From Phycisphaeraceae bacterium (GTDB lineage Bacteria > Planctomycetota > Phycisphaerae > Phycisphaerales > UBA1924): 64,000 bases of DNA. Positions 8,071 to 14,947 of this stretch are shown here, piece after piece (within the stretch, counting starts at the first letter, position 1; each line of letters begins with the position of its first letter). The notes beneath the pieces are model-generated. The model was not told the origin of the DNA, searched no databases, and saw only the letters and a list, made by a program, of their open reading frames with translations. The DNA lies in the NCBI GenBank assembly GCA_019636695.1, contig JAHBXD010000002.1, positions 496,001-560,000 on the forward strand. Reading direction: 5' to 3'. Made by a program: the position numbers and the translations under genes.

Positions 8071-10077
8071 ATGCCTGTTCTGGCCGCGACGAACATCACC
8101 CACGCCTACGGCGAAGACCCCATTCTGGCGGGGGTCTCGCTGTCGATCGAACCTGGGGAGAAAATCGGTCTGGTCGGCCGAAACGGCGCGGGCAAGAGCA
8201 CTTTGTTGAAAATCCTGGGGGGGCGGATCAAGCAGGACTCCGGCAATGTGGCGCTGCAGCAGGGGTGCCGCACGGGATACTTGGAACAAGATCCGACATT
8301 TGATGCAGGGGAAACCCTCCGTGGGGCTGCCGAGGCCGCATTCGCCGAGTTGCACCGTCTGCACGCTGAGCTGGACAGGGTGTATCACGAGATGGCCGAT
8401 GCGGCGGGCGAAGCGCTTGAGCGCCTGCTCAAGCGCCAAGCCGAATTGGAACGGTTGATGGAGGCTGCCGGCGGGTATGTCGTCGATCATCGGATTGATG
8501 AGACTTTGCACGGATTGGGCTTCACGGATGCCCAGTTCACCCTGGCGGTGCCCAAGCTGAGCGGCGGGCAAAAGGCGCGTGTGGCGCTTGCACGGCTTTT
8601 ACTTGAAAGCCCCGATGTGCTGCTGCTCGACGAACCGACCAACCACCTTGATATCGACGGCAGGCTGTGGCTCGAAGCGTTTCTGGCGAAGGAATATCAG
8701 GGCGCAGTGGTGATGATCTCTCACGATCGCTACCTGCTCGACGGGGTGGTGGATCGGATTCTTGAGGTCGAGCAGTCGAGGCTGATCGACTATCCCGGGA
8801 ACTACTCAACTTTCCGTGCATTGCGTGCCGAGCGTCGCGAGGCGATGGCGCGGGCATATGACAAGCAGCAGACGCAGTTCAAGAAGGAAGAAGCCTTCAT
8901 CCGGCGATACAAGGCGGGGCAGCGAGCCAAGCAGGCCCGCGGCCGTCAGTGGAAGCTCGAGCGTGCCAAAGAGAGCAGCACGCTTGAACGCCCGAGCGAG
9001 ACAGGCACATTCGCATTCAATCTGCCCAAGCCCGAGCGATCGGGCGATATCGTGGTTTCGGTCCGGGGACTTTCGAAAACCTATCTTGCTGATGACGGCA
9101 CTCCCAAGGTGCTTTTCAACACTCTTGATCTCTCGATCCAGCGGGGCGAGCGCTGGGGGATCATCGGCCCCAACGGAGCCGGCAAGACGACACTGGTACG
9201 GTGCATGCTGAAGGAGCTGCATGCCGACGCCGGGACAGTGCAGATCGGCTCGCGAGTATCCATCGGGTATTTCCGGCAGATACAAGACGACTTCAATCCT
9301 GATAAAGCGGTCTATCGCCATCTTCAGGATGTCATCGCCAAGGAGAACCCCGGCAAGCCGATGACCGAGCAGGAAGCCCGCGACCTCGCCGGGGCATTCT
9401 TGTTCAGCGGCAAAGAGCAGGACAAGGAACTCGGGCTGCTCTCCGGGGGGGAGCGTGCCCGGGTTTTTCTCGCCGCATTGCTCGCGAGCAGCAAAAACCT
9501 CATCGTGCTCGACGAGCCGACGAACCACCTCGACATTCCGAGCGCGGAACGGCTTGAGGACGCGCTTTCGGCCGACGGCGGGTATGAAGGCACGATGATC
9601 CTCATCAGCCACGACCGCGCGCTGATCGACGCCACATGCGATCATGTCCTCGTGCTCGACGGCCAGGGCGGGGCACGCGTCGTTCTCGGGAACTATTCGG
9701 ACTGGGCGGAAGTCGAAGAGCGCGAACGCCGCGATCATGCGATTGCGGAGGCCGAACGCACGCGGCTTGCCGCGGAGCAGGCTCGAAAGCGAGATCAGAG
9801 CGCACGCAAGGATGTCGGCGCTAAACCCGCGGCGAAGGTTGTTGCGCCACCACTACCGGACAACTCGCAAAAGAGTAAGTTCTCCTGGATGCGTCTGGAA
9901 CAGCTCGAAGCGAAGATGGCCGAACTGAGCGCACAACTGCAGCGGTTTGACGCCGAACTGGCCGACCCGGAGGTTTATCGAGACACGACCCGGCTGCACG
10001 AAATTTCGGCTCAGCGGGAGGCCTGCAAAGCCGACCTGGAAATCATCGAGGGCGAGTGGCTTCGCAAGAGCGTCTGA
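8071..10077 (+). CDS. uup: ABC-F family ATPase (Uup-like)
   Basis: 668 aa with two ABC ATPase domains and no membrane segments, the layout of ABC-F proteins that act on ribosomes. Domain 1 has Walker A GRNGAGKST (residues 36-44), signature LSGGQKAR (about 162) and DEPTNHLD. Domain 2 has Walker A GPNGAGKTT (about 366), signature LSGGERAR and a second DEPTNHLD. Between them is the basic, charged interdomain linker that reaches the peptidyl-transferase centre in this family (KKEEAFIRRYKAGQRAKQARG). The C-terminal 70 residues (SKFSWMRLEQLEAKMAELSA onward) form a coiled coil typical of Uup. It is monocistronic; a 363-base gap separates it from lysW. Confidence 0.92.
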   Translation: MPVLAATNITHAYGEDPILAGVSLSIEPGEKIGLVGRNGAGKSTLLKILGGRIKQDSGNVALQQGCRTGYLEQDPTFDAGETLRGAAEAAFAELHRLHAELDRVYHEMADAAGEALERLLKRQAELERLMEAAGGYVVDHRIDETLHGLGFTDAQFTLAVPKLSGGQKARVALARLLLESPDVLLLDEPTNHLDIDGRLWLEAFLAKEYQGAVVMISHDRYLLDGVVDRILEVEQSRLIDYPGNYSTFRALRAERREAMARAYDKQQTQFKKEEAFIRRYKAGQRAKQARGRQWKLERAKESSTLERPSETGTFAFNLPKPERSGDIVVSVRGLSKTYLADDGTPKVLFNTLDLSIQRGERWGIIGPNGAGKTTLVRCMLKELHADAGTVQIGSRVSIGYFRQIQDDFNPDKAVYRHLQDVIAKENPGKPMTEQEARDLAGAFLFSGKEQDKELGLLSGGERARVFLAALLASSKNLIVLDEPTNHLDIPSAERLEDALSADGGYEGTMILISHDRALIDATCDHVLVLDGQGGARVVLGNYSDWAEVEERERRDHAIAEAERTRLAAEQARKRDQSARKDVGAKPAAKVVAPPLPDNSQKSKFSWMRLEQLEAKMAELSAQLQRFDAELADPEVYRDTTRLHEISAQREACKADLEIIEGEWLRKSV

Positions 10078-10185
10078 TGCCTTCGGGCAGAGAATGCCCG
10101 AGACGCCCGACGACGAGACTGGTCACGATTGTCGGGGAGGGACGACGCCGGAGCGCCTGAAAACCGGATTGCTCTGCCGCACGAC

Positions 10186-10213
10186 TTGACTCTTCGGCCT
10201 GAAGGACTAATCC
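10186..10213 (+). promoter_or_regulatory. Putative sigma-70 promoter of the lys cluster
   Basis: TTGACT (10186-10191) is an excellent -35 box. It is followed after 16 bases by TAATCC (10208-10213), a weak -10. Transcription would start near 10220, upstream of the mini-ORF and the hairpin that precede lysW. Inferred only from consensus match. Confidence 0.4.
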
Positions 10214-10243
10214 TTTTTCCGTCCCGCGCCGATACACAGTGCC

Positions 10244-10327
10244 ATGATCGCATTCCAGACCAAAAAAGCCGTGAAAGCCAAGGACGCCCAGAGCGCCCGG
10301 GATTGGCTGCGGCCGCGCTTGGTCTGA
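10244..10327 (+). CDS. Possible 27-aa Lys/Arg-rich leader peptide upstream of lysW
   Basis: ATG at 10244 to TGA at 10325-10327 encodes 27 residues: MIAFQTKKAVKAKDAQ followed by SARDWLRPRLV. Four Lys, including a Lys-Lys pair, and three Arg are notable in front of a lysine-biosynthesis cluster. The stop codon sits in a 6-bp hairpin (GTCTGA 10322-10327, loop CCCC, TCAGAC 10332-10337), and a strong terminator-like hairpin begins 25 bases further on, before lysW. That order (promoter, Lys-rich mini-ORF, hairpins, biosynthetic genes) is what a transcription attenuator looks like. There is no clear Shine-Dalgarno sequence, however, and I cannot identify a proper antiterminator pairing. It could equally be untranslated 5' RNA or a chance ORF. 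Confidence 0.3.
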   Translation: MIAFQTKKAVKAKDAQSARDWLRPRLV

Positions 10328-10352
10328 CCCCTCAGACAACGCCGACAACCGC

Positions 10353-10388
10353 AACCCCCCGAGAGCGCTCTCGGGGGGTTGTTCTTTA
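10353..10388 (+). terminator. Strong perfect-palindrome terminator or attenuator before lysW
   Basis: AACCCCCCGAGAGC (10353-10366) is followed directly by its exact reverse complement (10367-10380) and then GTTCTTTATT. The result is a GC-rich stem with a moderately U-rich tail in the plus direction only. It is 275 bases past the uup stop and 60 bases ahead of the lysW start. It may end uup transcription or act as an attenuator of the lys cluster. The rest of the 10078-10440 gap contains the promoter and mini-ORF described separately. Confidence 0.7.
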
Positions 10389-10440
10389 TTCACATTTGCC
10401 ACGCCGGATATGCCGGCCTGACCCCGGAAAGGACACATGC

Positions 10441-10626
10441 ATGAGCCAGACCGCGACCCTCGAAACGACCTGCCCCGAATGCGCTGCCAGCATCACCCCA
10501 CCTCGACGCGTGCTGGCGGGTGAAGTGCTCCGCTGCCCGGGGTGCGCTGCGGAGCTTGAAGTGACTTCGGCCAATCCGTTGCATCTCGCACTCGCGCCGG
10601 AGGTGGAGGAGGACTGGGGCGAGTGA
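10441..10626 (+). CDS. lysW: LysW amino-group carrier protein
   Basis: 61 aa. LysW is the small acidic carrier whose C-terminal glutamate gamma-carboxyl is joined to the amino group of alpha-aminoadipate (or glutamate), protecting it through phosphorylation, reduction and transamination. The zinc-ribbon cysteines C11/C14 (CPEC) and C32/C35 (CPGC) and the hallmark C-terminus EEDWGE, ending in the conjugated Glu61, are all intact. AAAGGA lies about ten bases before the ATG. It is the first gene of a five-gene cluster with lysX, lysY, lysZ and lysK. It is followed by a long stem-loop in the 165-base spacer before lysX. Confidence 0.96.
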   Translation: MSQTATLETTCPECAASITPPRRVLAGEVLRCPGCAAELEVTSANPLHLALAPEVEEDWGE

Positions 10627-10641
10627 GTCATGCCCTGTTTC

Positions 10642-10698
10642 GAGCGGGGCTCCTCCGCCGTTTTGCGTAACCCCCTGCGCTCGGCGGAGGGCCCGCTC
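10642..10698 (+). promoter_or_regulatory. Intercistronic stem-loop between lysW and lysX
   Basis: CCTCCGCCG (10652-10660) pairs perfectly with CGGCGGAGG (10682-10690), with a 21-base loop. The stem is extended outside a small internal loop by GAGCGGG (10642-10648) pairing with CCCGCTC (10692-10698). No U-run follows, so this is unlikely to be a simple terminator. It lies in the 165-base non-coding spacer of the lys cluster. It could stabilise the lysW 3' end or reduce read-through, which would suit a carrier needed in excess over its enzymes. Confidence 0.65.
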
Positions 10699-10791
10699 GC
10701 AACAGGTGCTGCCAGCTGCCTGCGGGCAACCGATGACGGATGTTGTCTGCCTTCGTCGTTGAGCATCGGTTCTTTGTTTCGGAAATCACCT

Positions 10792-11730
10792 ATGCATATC
10801 GGCCTGCTGCATTCGCGGATTCGCGTCGAAGAACGCCTGCTGATCGAGGGCTTTGCTGCCCGAGGCATCGACGTGCAGCCGATTGACCTGCGCGATGTCG
10901 TCTTTGATCTAGTCGATCCTGCGCCGTGGCGGGATTTCGATGTCGTGATTGACCGATCGCTGAGCCTTACGCACTCCTCGGCCGCGGTGCGCATTCTTGA
11001 AACCCTGGGTGTGCGGTGCGTGAACCCCGCTGCGGCGATCAGCACCTGTGCCGACAAACTGAGCACGACGCTTGCCCTGGTGCGGGCCGGCGTGCCGACG
11101 CCGCGTGTGACGGTCGGTCTATCCGAGCAGTCGGCCCTGCGTGCGGTGGAGGCACTGGGTTATCCGGCGGTCATCAAGCCGACTCTCGGCAGTTGGGGGC
11201 GGCTGGTGGCACGTGCAAACGATAAAGACTGCGCCGAAGCCCTGATCGAACACCGCTATACGCTGGGCGGTGTACACCACCACGTGCTGTATGCGCAAGA
11301 GCACATCGACAAGCCGGGTTCTGACGTGCGTGTATTTGTCGTCGGGGGGAGTTCGATCGCCGCGATCCGGAGGCACTCGACCCATTGGGTGACGAACACG
11401 GCCCGCGGGGCCCGAGCCGAAGGGCATGCGGTTTCACCGGAACTGGCCGATCTGTGCCGCAGGGCCGTTGAAGCGGTCGGTGCCGACATCGCCGCGGTGG
11501 ACATTTTGGAGTGTCCGCGGCGCGGCGCATTCGTGAACGAGATCAATCACTCGATGGAATTCCGAAACAGCATCGACACCACGGGGGTGGACATTCCGGG
11601 CGCTGTCGTCGAACACGTGCTGAGGATCGCGCAGGTCTCGAAAGAAACAGAACTCCAGACTTCCGCGGGCCAAACCTCGACTCTGCGTGTTCGTCAGGCG
11701 GGCATGCCCGTTGCCGGAGCGGTGCGATGA
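10792..11730 (+). CDS. lysX: LysX, LysW-alpha-aminoadipate ligase
   Basis: 312 aa, ATP-grasp ligase of the RimK/LysX/ArgX family that joins the amino group of alpha-aminoadipate to the C-terminal Glu of LysW. The ATG at 10792 gives MHIGLLHSRIRVEERLL, the standard start; the frame stays open upstream but crosses the lysW-lysX hairpin region. KPTLGSWGRLV is the ATP-binding lysine/loop segment, and DVRVFVVGG and ECPRRGAFVNEIN contribute metal and ATP ligands. The segment NEINHSMEFRNS (from about residue 248) resembles what I recall of Thermus LysX (NEVNHTMEFKN) and differs from ArgX-type ligases, so the substrate is probably alpha-aminoadipate (lysine route). Its stop overlaps the lysY start (ATGA at 11727-11730). 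Confidence 0.93.
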   Translation: MHIGLLHSRIRVEERLLIEGFAARGIDVQPIDLRDVVFDLVDPAPWRDFDVVIDRSLSLTHSSAAVRILETLGVRCVNPAAAISTCADKLSTTLALVRAGVPTPRVTVGLSEQSALRAVEALGYPAVIKPTLGSWGRLVARANDKDCAEALIEHRYTLGGVHHHVLYAQEHIDKPGSDVRVFVVGGSSIAAIRRHSTHWVTNTARGARAEGHAVSPELADLCRRAVEAVGADIAAVDILECPRRGAFVNEINHSMEFRNSIDTTGVDIPGAVVEHVLRIAQVSKETELQTSAGQTSTLRVRQAGMPVAGAVR

Positions 11731-12755
11731 TCGCCCGGATCGCGATTCTCGGCGCAAGCGGATATGCCGGAGGAGAACTGCTGCGCCTGCTGCTGGATCA
11801 CCCCGGTGTCGAGGTTGTCGCGGCAACTTCGCGATCGCAGAAGGGCGAACCGCTGCATCGGGTGCACCCGAACCTGCGCGGCCGAAGCGGGCTGATCTTT
11901 ACCGACGCCGCGGATGTCGGCGATGTCGATGTCGTGTTCCTCTGCCTGCCGCACGGGCACGCTGCGGGGCAGATTGACCGCTGGCTAGGGATCGCGGGGA
12001 CGGTGATTGATCTCTCGGCGGACTTTCGCCTTCGATCCGCCCGGGAGTATCGGCAGTGGTATGACCAGGAACACGCGTCCCCAGCGCTCTTGGATAGCGC
12101 TGTATATGGGTTGCCGGAACTTCACCGCGATGCATTGGTGCGGGCGAGGCTGATCAGCGGGGTCGGCTGCAACGCCACGGCGATGAACCTTGCGCTCTTG
12201 CCGTTGGCAAGAGCAGGGCTGATTGAGCGAGTCATCGCGGATATCAAGGTCGGTTCGAGTGAAGGAGGCGCGGAAGCGTCGGCCTCGTCGCACCACCCGG
12301 AGCGATCGGGTGCTGTGCGGTCATATGCGCTGACAGGGCACCGGCACGCCGCGGAAGTCGCACAGGAACTGGGATCGTTTACGCTTGATGTTTCGGTAAC
12401 GGCCATCGAAATGGTGCGAGGGGTGCTGTGTACAGCCCATGTCATTCCGAAGCGATCGGTCGCGATGCGGGATCTGTGGGGACTGTATCGCGAAACCTAC
12501 GGGCGTGAGCCGTTTGTGCGGCTGGTGTGTGATCGCGCGGGTCTGCATCGGCTGCCCGATCCGAAGATTCTCGCGGGGAGCAACTATGCCGATGTGGGGT
12601 TCGGAGTTGACGAGCGCAGCGGGCGTATCGTGGCCTTGTGCGCGATTGACAATCTGATGAAGGGAGCGGCAGGTTCGGCCGTGCAGGCGATGAATATCCG
12701 CCTGGGACTGCCGGAAACGACAGGGCTGACGTTTCCCGGGCTGCATCCGGCGTGA
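11727..12755 (+). CDS. lysY: LysY, LysW-aminoadipyl phosphate reductase (ArgC family)
   Basis: 342 aa. NADPH-dependent reductase converting LysW-bound alpha-aminoadipyl phosphate to the semialdehyde, homologous to ArgC. The Rossmann start GASGYAGGELLRLLL (residues 9-23) and catalytic Cys148 in SGVGCNATAMNLAL are clear, as are the family segments LCLPHGHAAG, DLSADFRL, YGLPELHR and GSSEGGAEAS. The start overlaps the lysX stop by ATGA, implying translational coupling. Context with lysW, lysX and lysZ makes LysY the better name than ArgC, although ArgC-type dual use in arginine synthesis cannot be excluded. A 190-base spacer with a compact hairpin separates it from lysZ. Confidence 0.92.
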   Translation: MIARIAILGASGYAGGELLRLLLDHPGVEVVAATSRSQKGEPLHRVHPNLRGRSGLIFTDAADVGDVDVVFLCLPHGHAAGQIDRWLGIAGTVIDLSADFRLRSAREYRQWYDQEHASPALLDSAVYGLPELHRDALVRARLISGVGCNATAMNLALLPLARAGLIERVIADIKVGSSEGGAEASASSHHPERSGAVRSYALTGHRHAAEVAQELGSFTLDVSVTAIEMVRGVLCTAHVIPKRSVAMRDLWGLYRETYGREPFVRLVCDRAGLHRLPDPKILAGSNYADVGFGVDERSGRIVALCAIDNLMKGAAGSAVQAMNIRLGLPETTGLTFPGLHPA

Positions 12756-12847
12756 ATCGCTTCGGAGATGGAATCAAAGGGGTTTCGGAGGTGAGTGTTC
12801 ACGGCGAATCTCGATCCGATCGCGGCAGGGAGTGCGAACGAAGCATG

Positions 12848-12867
12848 CATGCACCCGGGGGTGCATG
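12848..12867 (+). promoter_or_regulatory. Intercistronic hairpin between lysY and lysZ
   Basis: CATGCACCC (12848-12856) and GGGTGCATG (12859-12867) form a near-perfect 9-bp palindrome with a two-base gap. It is followed by GGTCTTTCATG, which is not a convincing U-run. It sits in the 190-base spacer within the lys cluster; a processing or stability element, or a protein-binding palindrome, are the likely roles. Confidence 0.5.
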
Positions 12868-12945
12868 GGTCTTTCATGATCGAGTTCTGAACCACACGAC
12901 AACGCACGAAGGGATCGATTGCACGTATTTGCCGGATTTGAAGCC

Positions 12946-13770
12946 ATGAACACGATTTCAGTCATCAAGATCGGCGGCGGAGAGGGCATCGACCCACTTC
13001 CGCTTCTCGACGAAATTGCCGAGCGCACCAGCGCCGGCGAGCGGTTCGTGCTCGTCCACGGCGGTTCTCACGAAACCAATGTTGTGGCCGAACGCCTCGG
13101 GCATCCACCGCGGTTTCTGACCAGCCCCGGGGGGCACTCAAGCCGTCGCACCGACCGCACCACGCTCGAAATATTTGAGATGGTCTACTGCGGGAAGGTG
13201 AACAAGCACCTTGTCGAACAGTTTCAGCGACGCGGCGTCAACGCCGTGGGCCTCAGCGGGTTAGATGGGGGCATCTGGCGCGGACGACGAAAAGATGCCA
13301 TCCGAGCGGTGGAGGAAGGACGAACGGTCATTATTCGTGATGACCTTTCCGGTCGCGTCGAGCGCGTGGACAGTGAGTTGTTGTCCATGCTGCTTGACTC
13401 TGGACGCCTTCCGGTGCTGACGCCGCCCGCACTGGCCGATGAAGGCATCGCCATCAATGTCGATGCCGATCGTGCAGCGGCGGCGACGGCCATCGCTTTG
13501 CGCGCGGAAGAGCTTCTTCTGCTCTCGAATGTTCCCGGCGTGATGCGCGATCCGACCGATTGGTCATCGTTGATCGGTCATGTCGGCGAAGTCGGGATTG
13601 AAGCGATCCGGAAGGCAGCGACGGGAAGGATGAAAAACAAGGTGCTTGCCGCGGAAGAGGCGCACGCCGGAGGGGTAGGCCGGGTGGTGATCGGTTCGGC
13701 GAACCGCGAGCGCCCGATTGCCTCGGCGCGTACTGGCCAAGGCACCGTGTTCGAAGGAGTTCCGGCATGA
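12946..13770 (+). CDS. lysZ: LysZ, LysW-aminoadipate 6-kinase (ArgB family)
   Basis: 274 aa from the ATG at 12946. A TTG at 12919 in the same frame has a better upstream GAAGGGA and would add nine residues. The enzyme phosphorylates the side-chain carboxyl of LysW-bound alpha-aminoadipate and belongs to the amino-acid kinase family with ArgB. VIKIGGGEGID is the ATP-binding glycine loop. VHGGSHETNVVAERLGHPPR, TLEIFEMVYCGKVNKHLVE, GLSGLDGG, VLTPPALADEGIAINVDAD and LSNVPGVM are the family blocks, and RFLTSPGGHSSRRTDR matches LysZ-type kinases more closely than classical ArgB. It is the fourth gene of the cluster and overlaps lysK (ATGA at 13767-13770). Confidence 0.93.
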   Translation: MNTISVIKIGGGEGIDPLPLLDEIAERTSAGERFVLVHGGSHETNVVAERLGHPPRFLTSPGGHSSRRTDRTTLEIFEMVYCGKVNKHLVEQFQRRGVNAVGLSGLDGGIWRGRRKDAIRAVEEGRTVIIRDDLSGRVERVDSELLSMLLDSGRLPVLTPPALADEGIAINVDADRAAAATAIALRAEELLLLSNVPGVMRDPTDWSSLIGHVGEVGIEAIRKAATGRMKNKVLAAEEAHAGGVGRVVIGSANRERPIASARTGQGTVFEGVPA

Positions 13771-14942
13771 CGCCGGGCATGGATCATGACCGCGATGTGC
13801 TTATGGCAAGGCCTGAGACGGCTTGCGGATGCCCCATCGCCGAATCACTTCAGGTGGAGATTGACGACCAGCGGGCGATCGACATCGTTCATCGACTTGT
13901 CGCCGTGCCGAGCGTCAGCGGGTGCGAAAGCGATGCGGTGCTGACCTTTGTTTCCGCGGCGAACGAGCTCGGACTGCACGCGCACATAGATCAGGTAGGC
14001 AACGGCATCGCGATTCGCACAGGTCCGTCGGCGGCAGGCCCACGGCGCGAGATCGTGCTGCTTGGCCATATCGACACGGTTGCGGGAGTGATCCCGGTCA
14101 GGATCGAACATGATGTGCTCTTCGGCCGAGGAAGCGTGGATGCCAAAGGCCCGCTCGCCGCGATGCTGGTCGCCGCGGCAGTGACCGAACTTCCGCCCGG
14201 CATTGATGTTCGTGTCTGCGCGGCCGTAGGCGAAGAAACACCAAGTTCACCCGGAGCTCGCCACCTTGCGACTGCACTTCGGCCGGCGGCGTGCATCGTC
14301 GGCGAACCGAGCGGGTGGGACGGCGTGACGCTCGGATATAAAGGCACGCTGGTGCTTCACGCGGCGGCAGCACGGGCAAATGCACACGGTGCAGGCCCGG
14401 GCGAAAGCGCTTCTGATGCGCTGCACCGCTGGTGGCAGGATGTGCGCCGAGCCGTTGACGAGTTCAATCAGGGCCGCGCCGGTGTGTTTGACATTATTCA
14501 GGCGACCATCAGGCACATGGAGGCGTGCAACGACGGCTTAGAGGAATCCGCCGCCATTACGGCGGCCTTCCGGCTGCCGCCGTGGATGAACCCGCACAGG
14601 CTTGAGGATTCGATTCGCCGTCGTACACCTGTGATGATCCATCTGCTCGCAGAGGGGCACGAGCGCGCGATCCGCACGGATCGGTCAGACCTGGTAGCCC
14701 AATGCCTGAGCGCTGCGATCCGGGCCGAGGGCGGACGCCCGCACCCCAAGGTCAAGACCGGCACAGCAGACATGAACGTGGTTGCGCCGATCTGGCGCTG
14801 CCCGATCGCGGCCTACGGACCGGGCGACAGTGAACTCGACCACACGCCTTCCGAGCGGCTGAGCCTCGCCGAGTATCTTCGATCGATTCGGGTGCTTCGC
14901 AGCGCGCTGGCGGACCTGGGGTCGCGGCTGTGTGAAGAATGA
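13767..14942 (+). CDS. lysK: LysK, LysW-lysine hydrolase (M20 family)
   Basis: 391 aa. Zinc-dependent M20 peptidase that releases lysine from LysW in the last step. LLGHIDTVAGVIP supplies the first metal-binding His and the catalytic Asp, GRGSVDAKGPLAAM the bridging Asp, AAVGEETPSSPGAR the Glu pair (general base and ligand), and IVGEPSGWDGVTLGYKGTL the start of the dimerisation lid. KTGTADMNVVAP and GPGDSELDHTPSERLSLAEY (with the final metal His) close the active site. The N-terminus is some 25 residues longer than needed; the ATG overlapping the lysZ stop was kept because of the coupling. The aminotransferase LysJ and the homocitrate steps of the pathway are not in this window. The gene ends five bases from the convergent histidine kinase gene. 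Confidence 0.93.
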   Translation: MTPGMDHDRDVLMARPETACGCPIAESLQVEIDDQRAIDIVHRLVAVPSVSGCESDAVLTFVSAANELGLHAHIDQVGNGIAIRTGPSAAGPRREIVLLGHIDTVAGVIPVRIEHDVLFGRGSVDAKGPLAAMLVAAAVTELPPGIDVRVCAAVGEETPSSPGARHLATALRPAACIVGEPSGWDGVTLGYKGTLVLHAAAARANAHGAGPGESASDALHRWWQDVRRAVDEFNQGRAGVFDIIQATIRHMEACNDGLEESAAITAAFRLPPWMNPHRLEDSIRRRTPVMIHLLAEGHERAIRTDRSDLVAQCLSAAIRAEGGRPHPKVKTGTADMNVVAPIWRCPIAAYGPGDSELDHTPSERLSLAEYLRSIRVLRSALADLGSRLCEE

Positions 14943-14947
14943 TGAAT

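Noticed and set aside
12946..13770. Classical arginine argB (and 11727-12755 as argC)
   Set aside because: Adjacent lysW, lysX and lysK with intact signatures make the LysW-dependent names more accurate, although dual use cannot be fully excluded.
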